DNA of 64,000 nt from Hyphomicrobium nitrativorans NL23 (GTDB lineage: Bacteria; Pseudomonadota; Alphaproteobacteria; Rhizobiales; Hyphomicrobiaceae), in contig NC_022997.1 of the NCBI RefSeq assembly GCF_000503895.1, positions 1,446,501 through 1,510,500 of the forward strand, in the 5' to 3' direction. Made by a program: the position numbers and the translations under genes. Under the pieces are notes generated by a model that saw only the letters and a list, made by a program, of their open reading frames with translations, was not told the origin of the DNA and ran no database searches. Of this stretch, positions 39,732 to 48,812 are shown in pieces (position 1 is the first letter of the stretch; every line of letters begins with the position of its first letter).

Positions 39732-39824
39732 GCTGTGGCAGTTGGTCAAAACCTGTTGTAGGATCGGGCCCGCACGCCGTTCTTGCGGTGCAGCATCGGA
39801 TCCGGGTCTCCATGGAGGGTGCGA

Positions 39825-40589
39825 ATGGAAGCCGTCCAGACTCAAAGGCTTTCGGATGCGATCGCGACGCGCATCGAAAAGCTCATTCTCGAAGGCACTC
39901 TGCGGCCAGGTGAGAAGCTTGCCTCCGAGCGCGACCTCGCCCAGCGGCTCGATGTCTCTCGCCCTTCGCTGCGCGAAGCGATCGATAAACTCGTAAAGCG
40001 CGGCCTGCTCACCGCCTCGCGCAGCGGCACCTCGGTGGCCGAGTTCCTGACGCCGATGATGACGCCGCTCGCGAACCTCTACCGCGACCACGAAAACGCC
40101 GCCGCGGACTATCTGGAGTTCCGCCAGTGCGTGGAGGCACAGGCAGCGCGCTTCGCGGCCGAGCGGGCAACCCCCCTCGACCGGGCGGCAATCCGTGACT
40201 GCCTCGCCGAGTTGAAGAAGGCCCACAAGGCGGCCGATCCGGCGCGGGAGGCGGAGGCGGACGCGAGCCTGCACCTCAGGCTCTACGAAGCGAGCCATAA
40301 CTTTCTCGTGCTTCACGTCATGCGCGGGCTCGGCGAGCTTCTGCGCGACCATATCTTCTTTAACCGCGAGCATCTTTACCGGCGCGCAGGCGTGCGCGAG
40401 AAGCTGCTCGCCCAGCATCTCGCCATCGGCAAGGCCGTGATCGAGGGGCGACCGGACGAGGCGGAGAAGGCGGCCGCCACGCACATCGCGTTCGTCTTCG
40501 GCACCGTCGAGAAGATCGAAGAGGATAAGGAGCGGCTCAAGTGCTCGATGTCGCGGGTTGGGCGAAACGCCTTCCTGGCCCCACGCTGA
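39825..40589 (+). CDS. FadR/LldR-type GntR regulator (FCD domain), lldP-linked
   Basis: The 254-residue protein has a winged HTH (LRPGEKLASERDLAQRLDVS, RPSLREAIDKLVKRGLL) and an FCD domain (DASLHLRLYEASHNFLVLHV, LAQHLAIGKAVIEGRP). It resembles the lut-linked regulator closely enough to suggest duplication. Divergent orientation from lldP suggests local lactate-responsive control. GGAGGG precedes ATG 39825. The XdhC-like gene follows 37 bp later and is probably co-transcribed. Confidence 0.88.
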   Translation: MEAVQTQRLSDAIATRIEKLILEGTLRPGEKLASERDLAQRLDVSRPSLREAIDKLVKRGLLTASRSGTSVAEFLTPMMTPLANLYRDHENAAADYLEFRQCVEAQAARFAAERATPLDRAAIRDCLAELKKAHKAADPAREAEADASLHLRLYEASHNFLVLHVMRGLGELLRDHIFFNREHLYRRAGVREKLLAQHLAIGKAVIEGRPDEAEKAAATHIAFVFGTVEKIEEDKERLKCSMSRVGRNAFLAPR

Positions 40590-40626
40590 CCAGCAGGGCG
40601 AGATTGTCCGGAAAGGCAACAAGGCC

Positions 40627-41622
40627 ATGACTATCGACGCGCTGAGCCAGTTGTCCTCCGCCGGCCTCCTCTCAGACGAGGACGTGTTCCCCGCCATGCG
40701 ACGCTGGCAAGCAGCGGGCCAGCGTGTGGCGCTTGTCACTTTGGTCGGCGTCGAAGGCGGTGCGCCACGCCAGCCTGGTGCACACATGGCGGTCGCGGAG
40801 GACGGCCGCTATGCCGGCTATCTGTCAGGTGGCTGCCTTGAGGACTCCGTCGCGCTGGAAGCCAAGGCCGCCATCGCCGCGCGGCAGAACAGGCTGGTCC
40901 GCTACGGCAAGGGCTCCCGCTACGTCGATATCCGCCTTCCCTGCGGAAGCGGGCTCGATCTTTACTTCGACCAGACCATCTCGGCCGTACAACTCGCCGA
41001 AATGGCAGAGTATCGCGCCAAGCGTCGTCCGTTCATGCTCGCGACCGACATGGACGACCAGCGCAGTACGGTCATCCTGGTGGAAAGCGCGAACGGGATT
41101 TCGGCCCCGAGCCACCGCGTCGGCAACGTGTTCGAGCGCGTCTTTACGCCACCGCTCCAGGTGTTGCTGCTCGGGAGCGGTCCGGCGCTGGTGGCTATTG
41201 CGACCCTCGCCGAAGCGCTTGGCATCGCGCTCAAGATCGTCACTCCTGACAGCGCAACACGCGGCGCCCTGGGCTTGGCCGGGCGGCGCGCGCTCATCGA
41301 CGACGCCGATCTTCCGGAAACGCTCGCAGGCCTCGATTGCGTGACAGCCGCAATCCTGATTTTCCATGAGCACGAGCGGGAAATCGACCATCTCGCCGCA
41401 TTGCTTGAGACGCAATGCTTTTACATCGGCGCTTTAGGCAACCACGCCGTCCACCGCGAGCGGCGCCAGATTCTTGCTGCACGCGGGGTATCGGAAGCGA
41501 GTCTCGACCGCATACGCGCGCCAATCGGCTCCATTCCCGCAGCCAAGAGCAAGGCAACCCTCGCCGTCGGCGTACTGGCTGAGATGATGGCGCAGGCGAA
41601 AGCTCGGAACCTGGTGCCTTAG
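40627..41622 (+). CDS. XdhC/CoxI-type molybdenum cofactor maturation factor
   Basis: The 331-residue protein has the N-terminal XdhC motif (VALVTLVGVEGGAPRQPGAH, GYLSGGCLEDSVALEA) and a C-terminal Rossmann-like domain (QVLLLGSGPALVAIATLAEA, YIGALGNHAVHRERRQILAA). XdhC binds molybdenum cofactor and mediates its sulfuration before insertion into xanthine oxidase-type enzymes. Its client here is presumably the IorAB-like oxidoreductase at 35107-37932. The start at 40627 avoids overlap with the regulator gene. Confidence 0.9.
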   Translation: MTIDALSQLSSAGLLSDEDVFPAMRRWQAAGQRVALVTLVGVEGGAPRQPGAHMAVAEDGRYAGYLSGGCLEDSVALEAKAAIAARQNRLVRYGKGSRYVDIRLPCGSGLDLYFDQTISAVQLAEMAEYRAKRRPFMLATDMDDQRSTVILVESANGISAPSHRVGNVFERVFTPPLQVLLLGSGPALVAIATLAEALGIALKIVTPDSATRGALGLAGRRALIDDADLPETLAGLDCVTAAILIFHEHEREIDHLAALLETQCFYIGALGNHAVHRERRQILAARGVSEASLDRIRAPIGSIPAAKSKATLAVGVLAEMMAQAKARNLVP

Positions 41623-41945
41623 GCTCCAAACTTAATCAGGACGACATCGCGACGAAACGAGATTGGCCGATGAACCATCTGGGCCAGGCTAGGTCGTGAA
41701 CTCAAGTTGGCGGGTACCCATAGCGGAACGAATCGCTCAGAATAAGGAGCATTCCGGTCCTGGACGTCTTCGCAAATGTGATGTGTGCGCCTGCCGTTAT
41801 AGTTGTTGGCGCGCACAATCAGGCGACGGATCATCGTCTCATTGAAACTGACTGCTCATCGTGGGTTGCGCATTTGTTATCGCGCGTTCGCCGAGTTCAA
41901 AAGGCCGATTTTAACTCGCGCGCCGCCGGAGGTTCAAGGGACGCA
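41623..41945. other. gene-free stretch before second autotransporter
   Basis: I see no protein-like frame here. The right-hand part presumably holds the autotransporter promoter; GGAGGTTCAAGG lies near the start codon at 41946. Confidence 0.4.
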
Positions 41946-44393
41946 ATGTTGAGCAGAAATCAAGAGCGCCGCCATGCGCAGTTTTCGTATCGCTCCGAGC
42001 CGTTGGCCGCCTTCGCATTTTTATCGGCGGCTCTGGGCGTTCCGCTCGTCTGTCCCTCATCCGCGCAAGCGCAAGAGGTTTTGGCCAATGGAACAGCCCA
42101 AACAGCGGCTGGGACGTACACGTTAAACCTCAACAGCACTCCCGTTTTCTATGCGCTGAATAACGGACAGATAACAACCACCTCGCCGGTTTTCATTACG
42201 TCGCAGGGCTCGCTTTCGACGGCAGTCCAGTCGATTATCGGCAGCCACATTTTTATTCAGGCCGGTTCCACCATTACGACCACAGGTGCCAATTCTGTCG
42301 CCATCGCTGCGCAAAGCAATGCAACGATCGATATCGTTGGAACGGTCATCACGACCACGACGGGCCCTTTTTCGCGCGGCATCCTTTCTCTAGGCGGATC
42401 GACCGTAACCCTCACGGATAGCAGCGTGAATGTCGGCGAGTCGTACGGTATGGAAATTGGAAGTGCGTCGGTTGTGTTCGACAACACGACGCTGCAAGCC
42501 TTCGGATTTGGCGCGGACTTGAACGGAAACGCCAATCTTACTCTGCGGAACGGATCGTCGATCACCACCAATGAGGCGGGTTCGCACGGCGTTGATATGA
42601 GCGGTGTGGGCAACGTCGTAAACATCGCGAATAGCGCGATCACCGTTTCTGGCGCCGGTACATCGGTGTTTTACCAAGAGGGCAACAGCACCTTCACAAT
42701 CAGCGATGGCACGATATCGTCCGGCGATGGTGCGGTGTTCGATGTCGCGATTGGCTCAGCAAATGCGACGGTTACAAACTCCACCTTGACTGGCGGCAGT
42801 GCGCTACTGCGAGTTGTCAGCGGGACATTGGATCTGGATGCGACGGGTTCAACTCTAACAGGCGCAGCGATTACGGCATTCGGCAGCATCTCGAACGTCA
42901 ATCTGCAATCGACGGACTGGACGATCACCGCTTCTTCCAATGTGACGACCCTGACGAATGGCGCTGGCAGCCTCGTGCATTTCACACCTCCGGTCTCCAG
43001 CGCGGGGCCGTTCAAGACGCTGACGACGGTGGACTACATCGGCCAAGGCGGTACGTTTAACGTCAACACACACCTGGGCGGCGATGGTTCGCCATCCGAT
43101 CGATTGATCATCGATGGCGGCGCCGCAGTGGGGACGTCGTTGCTCAGCGTCACGAATGCTGGCGGGCTTGGCGCACTTACGCAGGTCAACGGCATTCTCG
43201 TCGTGGATGCGATCAATGGCGGCACCACCGTCCCGGGCGGTTTCACGTTGGCCGGGCCGGTTATCGCGGGTCCTTATGAATATTCGCTTCATCGCGGCAG
43301 CGTGGACGCGAGCAATCCTGACGCCTGGTTTCTCCGCTCTGTCGTGAACTGCGCACTTGATCCCTCAGCGCCGATTTGTGCTCCCGAGACTCCCAGCACG
43401 CCCGGGGCGCCCGGCTTCCGTCCTGATTATCGCGCTGAAACTTCTCTCTATGCTGCCGTGCCGGCGATGGCGCTGCTCTATGGCCGCCTCATGCTCGATA
43501 CGCTGCACGAGCGGCGCGGGGATGAGGTGGGCTCGGGTGCAGTGGCTAACGCGGCGTGGGCCCGCGTCATTGGCCAGCGCGGCGATCGCGACGGTGGCAC
43601 GGTGGGCATCTACGGCAGTGGCCCGAAGTATGACTACGACTTCTGGGCCTTCCAGGGCGGCATGGATTTGTATCGCGACGGCGACATTGGCAGCTCGCGC
43701 AACCACGCGGGCACATTCTTCGCTATCGGCCATGGTTCGGGCGATGTGCAACATATCGGCGTCGGCAAGGCGGGCGACAATTCGTTCATGGCCTATTCGT
43801 GGGGCGCCTACTGGAAGCACCACACACCGAACAACGCTTACGTTGACGCGCTGTTGCTGGGCTCGTGGTACGACATCGATGCGCAATCGAAGCGGATTGC
43901 GAAGATGAAAACAGATGGTGTTGCATTTGGTGCGTCGATCGAAGGCGGCTATCCGGTTTATACTGGGCCTGGCGGCTTCAGTATCGAACCGCAGGCGCAG
44001 ATCGCATATCAGACCATCGACCTCGATGACGGCTCCGATGTCGGTGCCGAGGTGCACTACGACAATGTGAACTCTCTGGTCGGGCGTTTGGGCGTTCGCT
44101 TTGCACAGAACTTCGGTCTTCCGGGCACCCCGTCCACCTTCACCGCGTGGGTGCGCCCCAACCTCTGGTATGAGTTCCTCGGCGATCCGAAGACGCAGTT
44201 CTCTCCCGCCAACGGTTTCATCCCGTTCTCGGCGGATCTGGGCGGCACGACGTTCGAGATCAACACCGGCTTCACCGCAGATATAGGCGGTGGGACCGCC
44301 GTCTACGCCAACGCGTCCTATCTCGTCGGCCTCGGCGAACACGCCCACGGCAGTGCTTATGACGGTAAAATAGGCATCCAGGTTTCGTGGTGA
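41946..44393 (+). CDS. autotransporter outer membrane protein
   Basis: The 815-residue protein has an N-terminal signal (FAFLSAALGVPLVCPSSAQA). The Thr/Ser/Asn-rich beta-helical passenger has recurring short strands (VTNSTLTGGSALLRVVSGTL, TGSTLTGAAITAFGS). A C-terminal autotransporter barrel follows (AAVPAMALLYGRLMLDTLHE, then GNAAWARVIGQ-like start) and ends GIQVSW. The passenger has fewer Gly runs than the first autotransporter and lower GC than neighbouring genes. Adhesin-like role likely. The upstream extension to 41778 lacks a signal and is not used. Confidence 0.87.
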   Translation: MLSRNQERRHAQFSYRSEPLAAFAFLSAALGVPLVCPSSAQAQEVLANGTAQTAAGTYTLNLNSTPVFYALNNGQITTTSPVFITSQGSLSTAVQSIIGSHIFIQAGSTITTTGANSVAIAAQSNATIDIVGTVITTTTGPFSRGILSLGGSTVTLTDSSVNVGESYGMEIGSASVVFDNTTLQAFGFGADLNGNANLTLRNGSSITTNEAGSHGVDMSGVGNVVNIANSAITVSGAGTSVFYQEGNSTFTISDGTISSGDGAVFDVAIGSANATVTNSTLTGGSALLRVVSGTLDLDATGSTLTGAAITAFGSISNVNLQSTDWTITASSNVTTLTNGAGSLVHFTPPVSSAGPFKTLTTVDYIGQGGTFNVNTHLGGDGSPSDRLIIDGGAAVGTSLLSVTNAGGLGALTQVNGILVVDAINGGTTVPGGFTLAGPVIAGPYEYSLHRGSVDASNPDAWFLRSVVNCALDPSAPICAPETPSTPGAPGFRPDYRAETSLYAAVPAMALLYGRLMLDTLHERRGDEVGSGAVANAAWARVIGQRGDRDGGTVGIYGSGPKYDYDFWAFQGGMDLYRDGDIGSSRNHAGTFFAIGHGSGDVQHIGVGKAGDNSFMAYSWGAYWKHHTPNNAYVDALLLGSWYDIDAQSKRIAKMKTDGVAFGASIEGGYPVYTGPGGFSIEPQAQIAYQTIDLDDGSDVGAEVHYDNVNSLVGRLGVRFAQNFGLPGTPSTFTAWVRPNLWYEFLGDPKTQFSPANGFIPFSADLGGTTFEINTGFTADIGGGTAVYANASYLVGLGEHAHGSAYDGKIGIQVSW

Positions 44394-44597
44394 GTCTCAA
44401 CGAGGAGGCAGAGCGCGCCTTCTACGTTGGTGGCGATAGGGGCTTGAAACCCTCGGAGATCGTGAACTGTCGCCCGCATCACATCTGCCTCGGTGCGGAT
44501 GTCCCGCACGTCGAGATCGTCGCAGAGGGGCGGGGAGCTCGGGCATTTGCCTTGCGAGAGGATGTCCTTGTCAGAGGCGTTCCACACTCAAACAAAA

Positions 44598-44626
44598 TTG
44601 GCCGTTCCGCGTGCGGGAACGGCCAA
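44598..44626 (-). terminator. terminator of the cold-shock gene
   Basis: TTGGCCGTTCCGC and GCGGGAACGGCCAA form a stem of about 12 bp with one bulge. On the minus strand it is followed by AATTTTGTTTG, 34 bp after the cold-shock stop codon. Confidence 0.7.
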
Positions 44627-44659
44627 CAAGAGACACAGCGGCCTGTCGGCGGGCCTCGA

Positions 44660-44869
44660 TCAGTCGGCGGAGATGGTGCCAACGGCGATCTTGCCCGAGC
44701 GACGATCTTCCTGAGTGTCGAACGAGACCTTCTGGCCTTCGTTCAGACCATGCAGTCCGGCGCGCTCAAGAGCGCTTGCGTGGACAAAAACATCGCTTCC
44801 GCCGTCATCCGGAGCGATGAAGCCGTAGCCTTTTTGTCCATTATAGAATTTGACCGTACCCGTCTTCAT
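44660..44869 (-). CDS. cold-shock domain protein (CspA family)
   Basis: The 69-residue protein is a single cold-shock OB fold: [20 protein letters not shown], with RNP1 KGYGFIAP and RNP2 [12 protein letters not shown]. It binds single-stranded nucleic acid and melts RNA structure. The 447-bp gap upstream leaves room for the long structured 5' leader common in this family. Monocistronic, with its own terminator. Confidence 0.95.
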   Translation of the reverse strand: MKTGTVKFYNGQKGYGFIAPDDGGSDVFVHASALERAGLHGLNEGQKVSFDTQEDRRSGKIAVGTISAD

Positions 44870-45316
44870 GGATGTTCCAATGCTATTTTATGCATGCTAA
44901 CAAGCCGACACGCGCCGAGAGGTGGGTGCCGACTCTACGTCTCGATTTTGGGGTCTATGAACGTACACTCAGTAAAGCTGAGTACAGGGGCCCGCATTCC
45001 GGCCAATTTCGATTTAATAAAAGTAATTGATATTTTTTGAGTTTGCAAGGGCGTAAATCGAAAGCTCCAGTAATATGTTAACTTCTTAAAGCACGCGTGC
45101 AGACACCCTATTTGGAAAGTTTAGCGCCCACGCGTTCGAGCGGATACGCGTTGCTCGCGGAGACGTTCTGCGTCGCCTCCCTGTCGCACCTGTCGTCGTC
45201 CCAGACATCCGCACATTGAGTCCCGGCAGGCGAATCATTAGCATCGGCTGGTGCACGTTGCGTCACATCAACGCGTTTTTGCGAGATTCGAGACTGCGAT
45301 TTCGGGAGGACTGCGG
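44870..45316. other. gene-free region with divergent control of csp and the barrel protein
   Basis: This stretch is AT-rich around 45000-45080 (for example AATAAAAGTAATTGAT), unlike the rest of the window, and probably carries the cold-shock promoter and 5' leader on the minus strand. On the plus strand GGGAGGAC precedes the barrel protein start. No frame looks coding. Confidence 0.45.
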
Positions 45317-47050
45317 ATGGTGGCGCGACCTGGCGGACGCTCGGCGCACCTGCTGGGGGCGGTTGTTTTTTTTCTCTCCGTACCAGCGATGGCGGACGAT
45401 GCCCCATTCAACTGGACGGGCTTCTATGCCGGTGTGCATCTCGGCGGGCTTGCCGATCTGAGTGAAGTGTCCGATCCGCTCGGAAGATCTCTTTTCGGCA
45501 ATCCCATTCATGCGTCGGGCGCCTTCGGTGGCGCTCAGGCCGGTTACACGTATCAGTCCGGTATCGTCGTGTACGGCCTCGATGCCGACGTTTCCTTTCC
45601 CCGAGTCGAAGGAACGGGGACGTGCTCCGCGCTGTCCGGCTCGTTCGTCAACGCGAACTGCGTGACCGATATCGACGCGTTCGGTACGCTCGCGGCGCGC
45701 CTCGGTCTCGCCCTCGGCGCGAGCGGGCGCACAGTGATCTACGGCAAGGCGGGTGCGGCCTGGTATGCGGGCGGTCTCGATCAGGCGACGAACGACATGA
45801 CGGAGGGGGCTGCGGGCAACACGTTCACAGTCCGAAGCGACGATCGCTCGCGCTGGGGATGGACGCTCGGCTTTGGCGCGGATTACGCCTTGAGCCGCAG
45901 TTGGTTTTTGAACGCCGAATACGGATACGCGAAGTTCGGCAATCGCTCGGTCGGTCTCTTGCCGAGCGCTGTACTCGACAGTACGGGAGCCGTCGTCGAA
46001 ACGATTCCGGGCCGACGGGGACAGATTTCAAACGATTTGCATACGTTCAAGCTGGGGCTCAACTATCGCTTCGGCTCCTCTTCTGGACAAGGCGACGAGG
46101 CCGCGCCCGTGCCGCAATTTGGCGATCCGACACCTGCGAACCATGGCTATGGATTGGAGATCGGCGCGCGCTACTGGTACAGCTGGGGACGGCACAAGTA
46201 CGATCTCGGTCTCCTAAAGAATGAGCCTGCGTCGAGACATGCGCTCGTTTCGCGCCTTACATACGACGATGTCACGGCCAGCACAGGCGAAGTGACGGGG
46301 CGGCTTACGACGCCGTGGAATGTCTTCGCGGCGGGCTTCATCGGCGGGGGCTCGATCACCGGCGGTCATATGAACGACGAGGACTACAATATCCCCGGCG
46401 ATACCGTGGCGAGCATTCCGTACTCGAACACGCTGAGTCCCAAGCTTTCCGGTGACATCCCCGCGTACGGTACGATCGACGTCGGTTATGACTGGTGGCG
46501 TGCGCCGGGCCATCGGCTGGGTGCGTATGTCGGCTACAACTATTATCGCGAGACGATGGGGGCTCTTGGCGTCATACAGATCGCCAATCAACTGGGGCCG
46601 GTCGGTGCGGATGTCGGCGGGGGGCTTCCCCCTATCGGTCATCCCATCATTGCGCAGGAAGCGACGTGGCAGTCGCTTCGACTCGGCGCAACGGGTGCGT
46701 TCCAGCTCACACCCCGCTTCACGCTGAGCGCTGACGTGGCGTTTCTGCCGTATGTCTCGGTGGATGCGGAAGACCGGCATTACTTCGGCAACACGCCTGA
46801 GATCGCCAGCATCAATCCGTTGCGCGGACATGGCTACGGCACGCAGATGGAGGCGATGCTGGTTTATGCGATGACGGATCGATTGAATGTCGGCGTTGGT
46901 GCGCGCTATTGGTCCATGTGGACCAAAGACGGACACATGCAGCGGATTTACGATGCCGGCGGACCCGTCTTGCCCATCAGGCAGCACTTGAAGATCGAGA
47001 CCGAACGCGTGGGCGTTTTCGGCCAGGTGTCGTATCGCTTCGGCGATTAA
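45317..47050 (+). CDS. two-barrel outer membrane protein: Omp25-like barrel fused to omptin-type protease
   Basis: This 577-residue protein has a signal ending VPAMADDAP. Residues about 30-255 are an Omp25/RopB-like barrel (FNWTGFYAGVHLGG to KLGLNYRFGSS). After a short linker, residues about 277-577 form a second barrel with omptin features. GGHMNDEDYN aligns with the OmpT Asp83/Asp85 site (here Asp354, Asp356) and AEDRHYFG with Asp210/His212 (here Asp486, His488). The flanking strand LVSRLTYDD also matches omptin LSQLDW-type strands. If active it cleaves peptides at the cell surface. GGGAGGAC supports the start at 45317. It converges on the ABC ATPase gene with a 4-bp overlap. Confidence 0.8.
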   Translation: MVARPGGRSAHLLGAVVFFLSVPAMADDAPFNWTGFYAGVHLGGLADLSEVSDPLGRSLFGNPIHASGAFGGAQAGYTYQSGIVVYGLDADVSFPRVEGTGTCSALSGSFVNANCVTDIDAFGTLAARLGLALGASGRTVIYGKAGAAWYAGGLDQATNDMTEGAAGNTFTVRSDDRSRWGWTLGFGADYALSRSWFLNAEYGYAKFGNRSVGLLPSAVLDSTGAVVETIPGRRGQISNDLHTFKLGLNYRFGSSSGQGDEAAPVPQFGDPTPANHGYGLEIGARYWYSWGRHKYDLGLLKNEPASRHALVSRLTYDDVTASTGEVTGRLTTPWNVFAAGFIGGGSITGGHMNDEDYNIPGDTVASIPYSNTLSPKLSGDIPAYGTIDVGYDWWRAPGHRLGAYVGYNYYRETMGALGVIQIANQLGPVGADVGGGLPPIGHPIIAQEATWQSLRLGATGAFQLTPRFTLSADVAFLPYVSVDAEDRHYFGNTPEIASINPLRGHGYGTQMEAMLVYAMTDRLNVGVGARYWSMWTKDGHMQRIYDAGGPVLPIRQHLKIETERVGVFGQVSYRFGD

Positions 47051-47832
47051 CCTGGCTTCTCATTGCCGTCGCTGTCGCCTTCGATCGGCCAGCCAGCGCT
47101 GATAAAGCGCAAGTCGTCTTGCTGCGAGCGGGCAAAGCGGACGCCGAACATGTCGTCGAGAAGCGAGGGCTCGAAGAGGCTGTCGGCCGATCCGTCCGCT
47201 ACGATCCGTCCGCCGTTCATCATCACGATGCGGTCGAAATACCGAAATGCGAGATCGATGTCGTGCATGACAACAACGCACACGCCGGTTTGTCCGTGGT
47301 TCGCGATGCGGGCGATCAAGTCGAGGCGGCAGCGCGGATCGAGGCTGGCCGAGGGTTCGTCGGCCAGGAGGATGGGCGGGTCGGTCGCGACGACCATGGC
47401 GAGGAGAACACGACTGCGTTCTCCGCCGGAGAGCGTGGACCACCAGCGGTCGCGGAACGCTTCGAGATCGTGCTCTGAAAGACTGCGATCCAAGGCGGAC
47501 AGGATGTTCGGGAGGCGCGCGCGTTCGAGTGCGATGCGCATGAGGTCGCGGACGCGAATATCCCAGTGCGGATTGAAGTGTTGGGGCACGTATCCAATCG
47601 CTTGGGCGCGGTGCGCCGCTGGCAGATCGGCCAGAGATTTTCTGTCGAGTGTTACGGCACCTTCGGTGGGAGGCTCAAGGCCGGCAAGAACTTTGAGCAA
47701 CGTCGATTTTCCGGCGCCGTTCGGCCCGATGATCGCTATCGAGCCGGTGTCGCCGGTCGCGAAACTCACGCCATCAAGGAGAAGGCGTTCCGAGCGTATG
47801 ACGGATACGGCTTCGGCGGCGAGGCTCACCAT
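47047..47832 (-). CDS. btuD: cobalamin/iron-chelate-type ABC transporter ATPase (BtuD-like)
   Basis: The 261-residue ABC ATPase has Walker A GPNGAGKST, Q-loop GYVPQHF, signature LSGGERSRVLLA, Walker B PPILLADEPSASLD and switch His MHDIDLAFR. It powers the adjacent permease. Last gene of the operon driven from the B12 riboswitch, overlapping the permease gene by 7 bp. The family also serves haem and siderophores; riboswitch and neighbours argue for cobalamin. Confidence 0.88.
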   Translation of the reverse strand: MVSLAAEAVSVIRSERLLLDGVSFATGDTGSIAIIGPNGAGKSTLLKVLAGLEPPTEGAVTLDRKSLADLPAAHRAQAIGYVPQHFNPHWDIRVRDLMRIALERARLPNILSALDRSLSEHDLEAFRDRWWSTLSGGERSRVLLAMVVATDPPILLADEPSASLDPRCRLDLIARIANHGQTGVCVVVMHDIDLAFRYFDRIVMMNGGRIVADGSADSLFEPSLLDDMFGVRFARSQQDDLRFISAGWPIEGDSDGNEKPG

Positions 47833-48809
47833 TTTTTCCTACTCCTTGCCAGGAGGAAGAGAAAGAACGGGCCGCCTGCAACGGCTGTCACCAGGCCGAG
47901 CGGGATTTCGGCCGGGGGCAGCGCGGACCGTGCGATGGCGTCTGCGAGGGCGACGATGCCTGCGCCGATAGCGGCGGATGCCGGGATCACCGAGCGGTGT
48001 AGCGGACCCAGGCGCCAGCGCGCGATGTGAGGCGCGGCAAGGCCGACGAATCCGACCAATCCGCCGACGGTGACGGAGGCTGCAACCGTTGCCGAGCCGA
48101 CGAGCACCGCAAGGGCGACGAAGCGGCTGACATCCATTCCGAAGGCGGTCGCCATCGTTTCGCCAAGGCCAAGTTTATCGAGGCCCGAGGCAAGCGCGAG
48201 ACATGCGGCGAGCGCGATGGCCGTCACGACCGCGAGGCCACCGACGCCGATCCATGTGGGTGTCTGCATGCCGCCCAGCACCCAGCTCAACACGACCTGG
48301 AGGCTCACGGTTTCGTCGGACAGCGCGAGCATGAGAAAGGAGCGCAGCGCGCCGAGCACAGCCGACACCGCGACGCCGGAAAGCAAGAGCGTCGGAACGT
48401 CGAGGGCGCCCGCGGCGCGCGAAACTCCGATAACGAGGAGCGTTGCGCCCCATGCGCCGATGAAGGCCAGGATCGGCAGCGAGAACGCCTGAGACACGGC
48501 GAGCGGGACCAGCAATGCGATGGTGGCGCCGAGTGCCGCGCCGCCGGCGGAGCCCAGAAGGTAAGGTTCGGCCAGAGGATTGCGGAATACGCCCTGAAAC
48601 ACTGCGCCGCCGAGGCCAAGAAGTGCGCCGACGAGAGCCGCGGCGACGACGCGGGGAAGGCGCCATTCGAACAGCAGCGCGCTTTCTATCGAAGTCTCGC
48701 CGGCGATGGCGCGCAGCACCGATGCGGGTGTCACCCAGGTGTGCCCGGCGCAGGCCCCGATGGCAATCGCGACGAGGACGAAGGCGAGGAGGGTCAGCCA
48801 ATAGCGCAT
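47826..48809 (-). CDS. btuC: cobalamin-type ABC permease (BtuC/FecCD family)
   Basis: The 327-residue membrane protein with about ten helices starts MRYWLTLLAFVLVAIAIGAC. Family blocks are GALLGLGGAVFQGVFRNPLA (with EPYLLGSAGGAALGA after it) and VGGLVGFVGLAAPHIARWRL near the C-terminus, where the coupling helix contacts the ATPase. It forms the inner membrane channel with the BtuD-like ATPase. It lies three bases after the binding protein gene. Confidence 0.9.
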   Translation of the reverse strand: MRYWLTLLAFVLVAIAIGACAGHTWVTPASVLRAIAGETSIESALLFEWRLPRVVAAALVGALLGLGGAVFQGVFRNPLAEPYLLGSAGGAALGATIALLVPLAVSQAFSLPILAFIGAWGATLLVIGVSRAAGALDVPTLLLSGVAVSAVLGALRSFLMLALSDETVSLQVVLSWVLGGMQTPTWIGVGGLAVVTAIALAACLALASGLDKLGLGETMATAFGMDVSRFVALAVLVGSATVAASVTVGGLVGFVGLAAPHIARWRLGPLHRSVIPASAAIGAGIVALADAIARSALPPAEIPLGLVTAVAGGPFFLFLLARSRKKW

Positions 48810-48812
48810 CGC

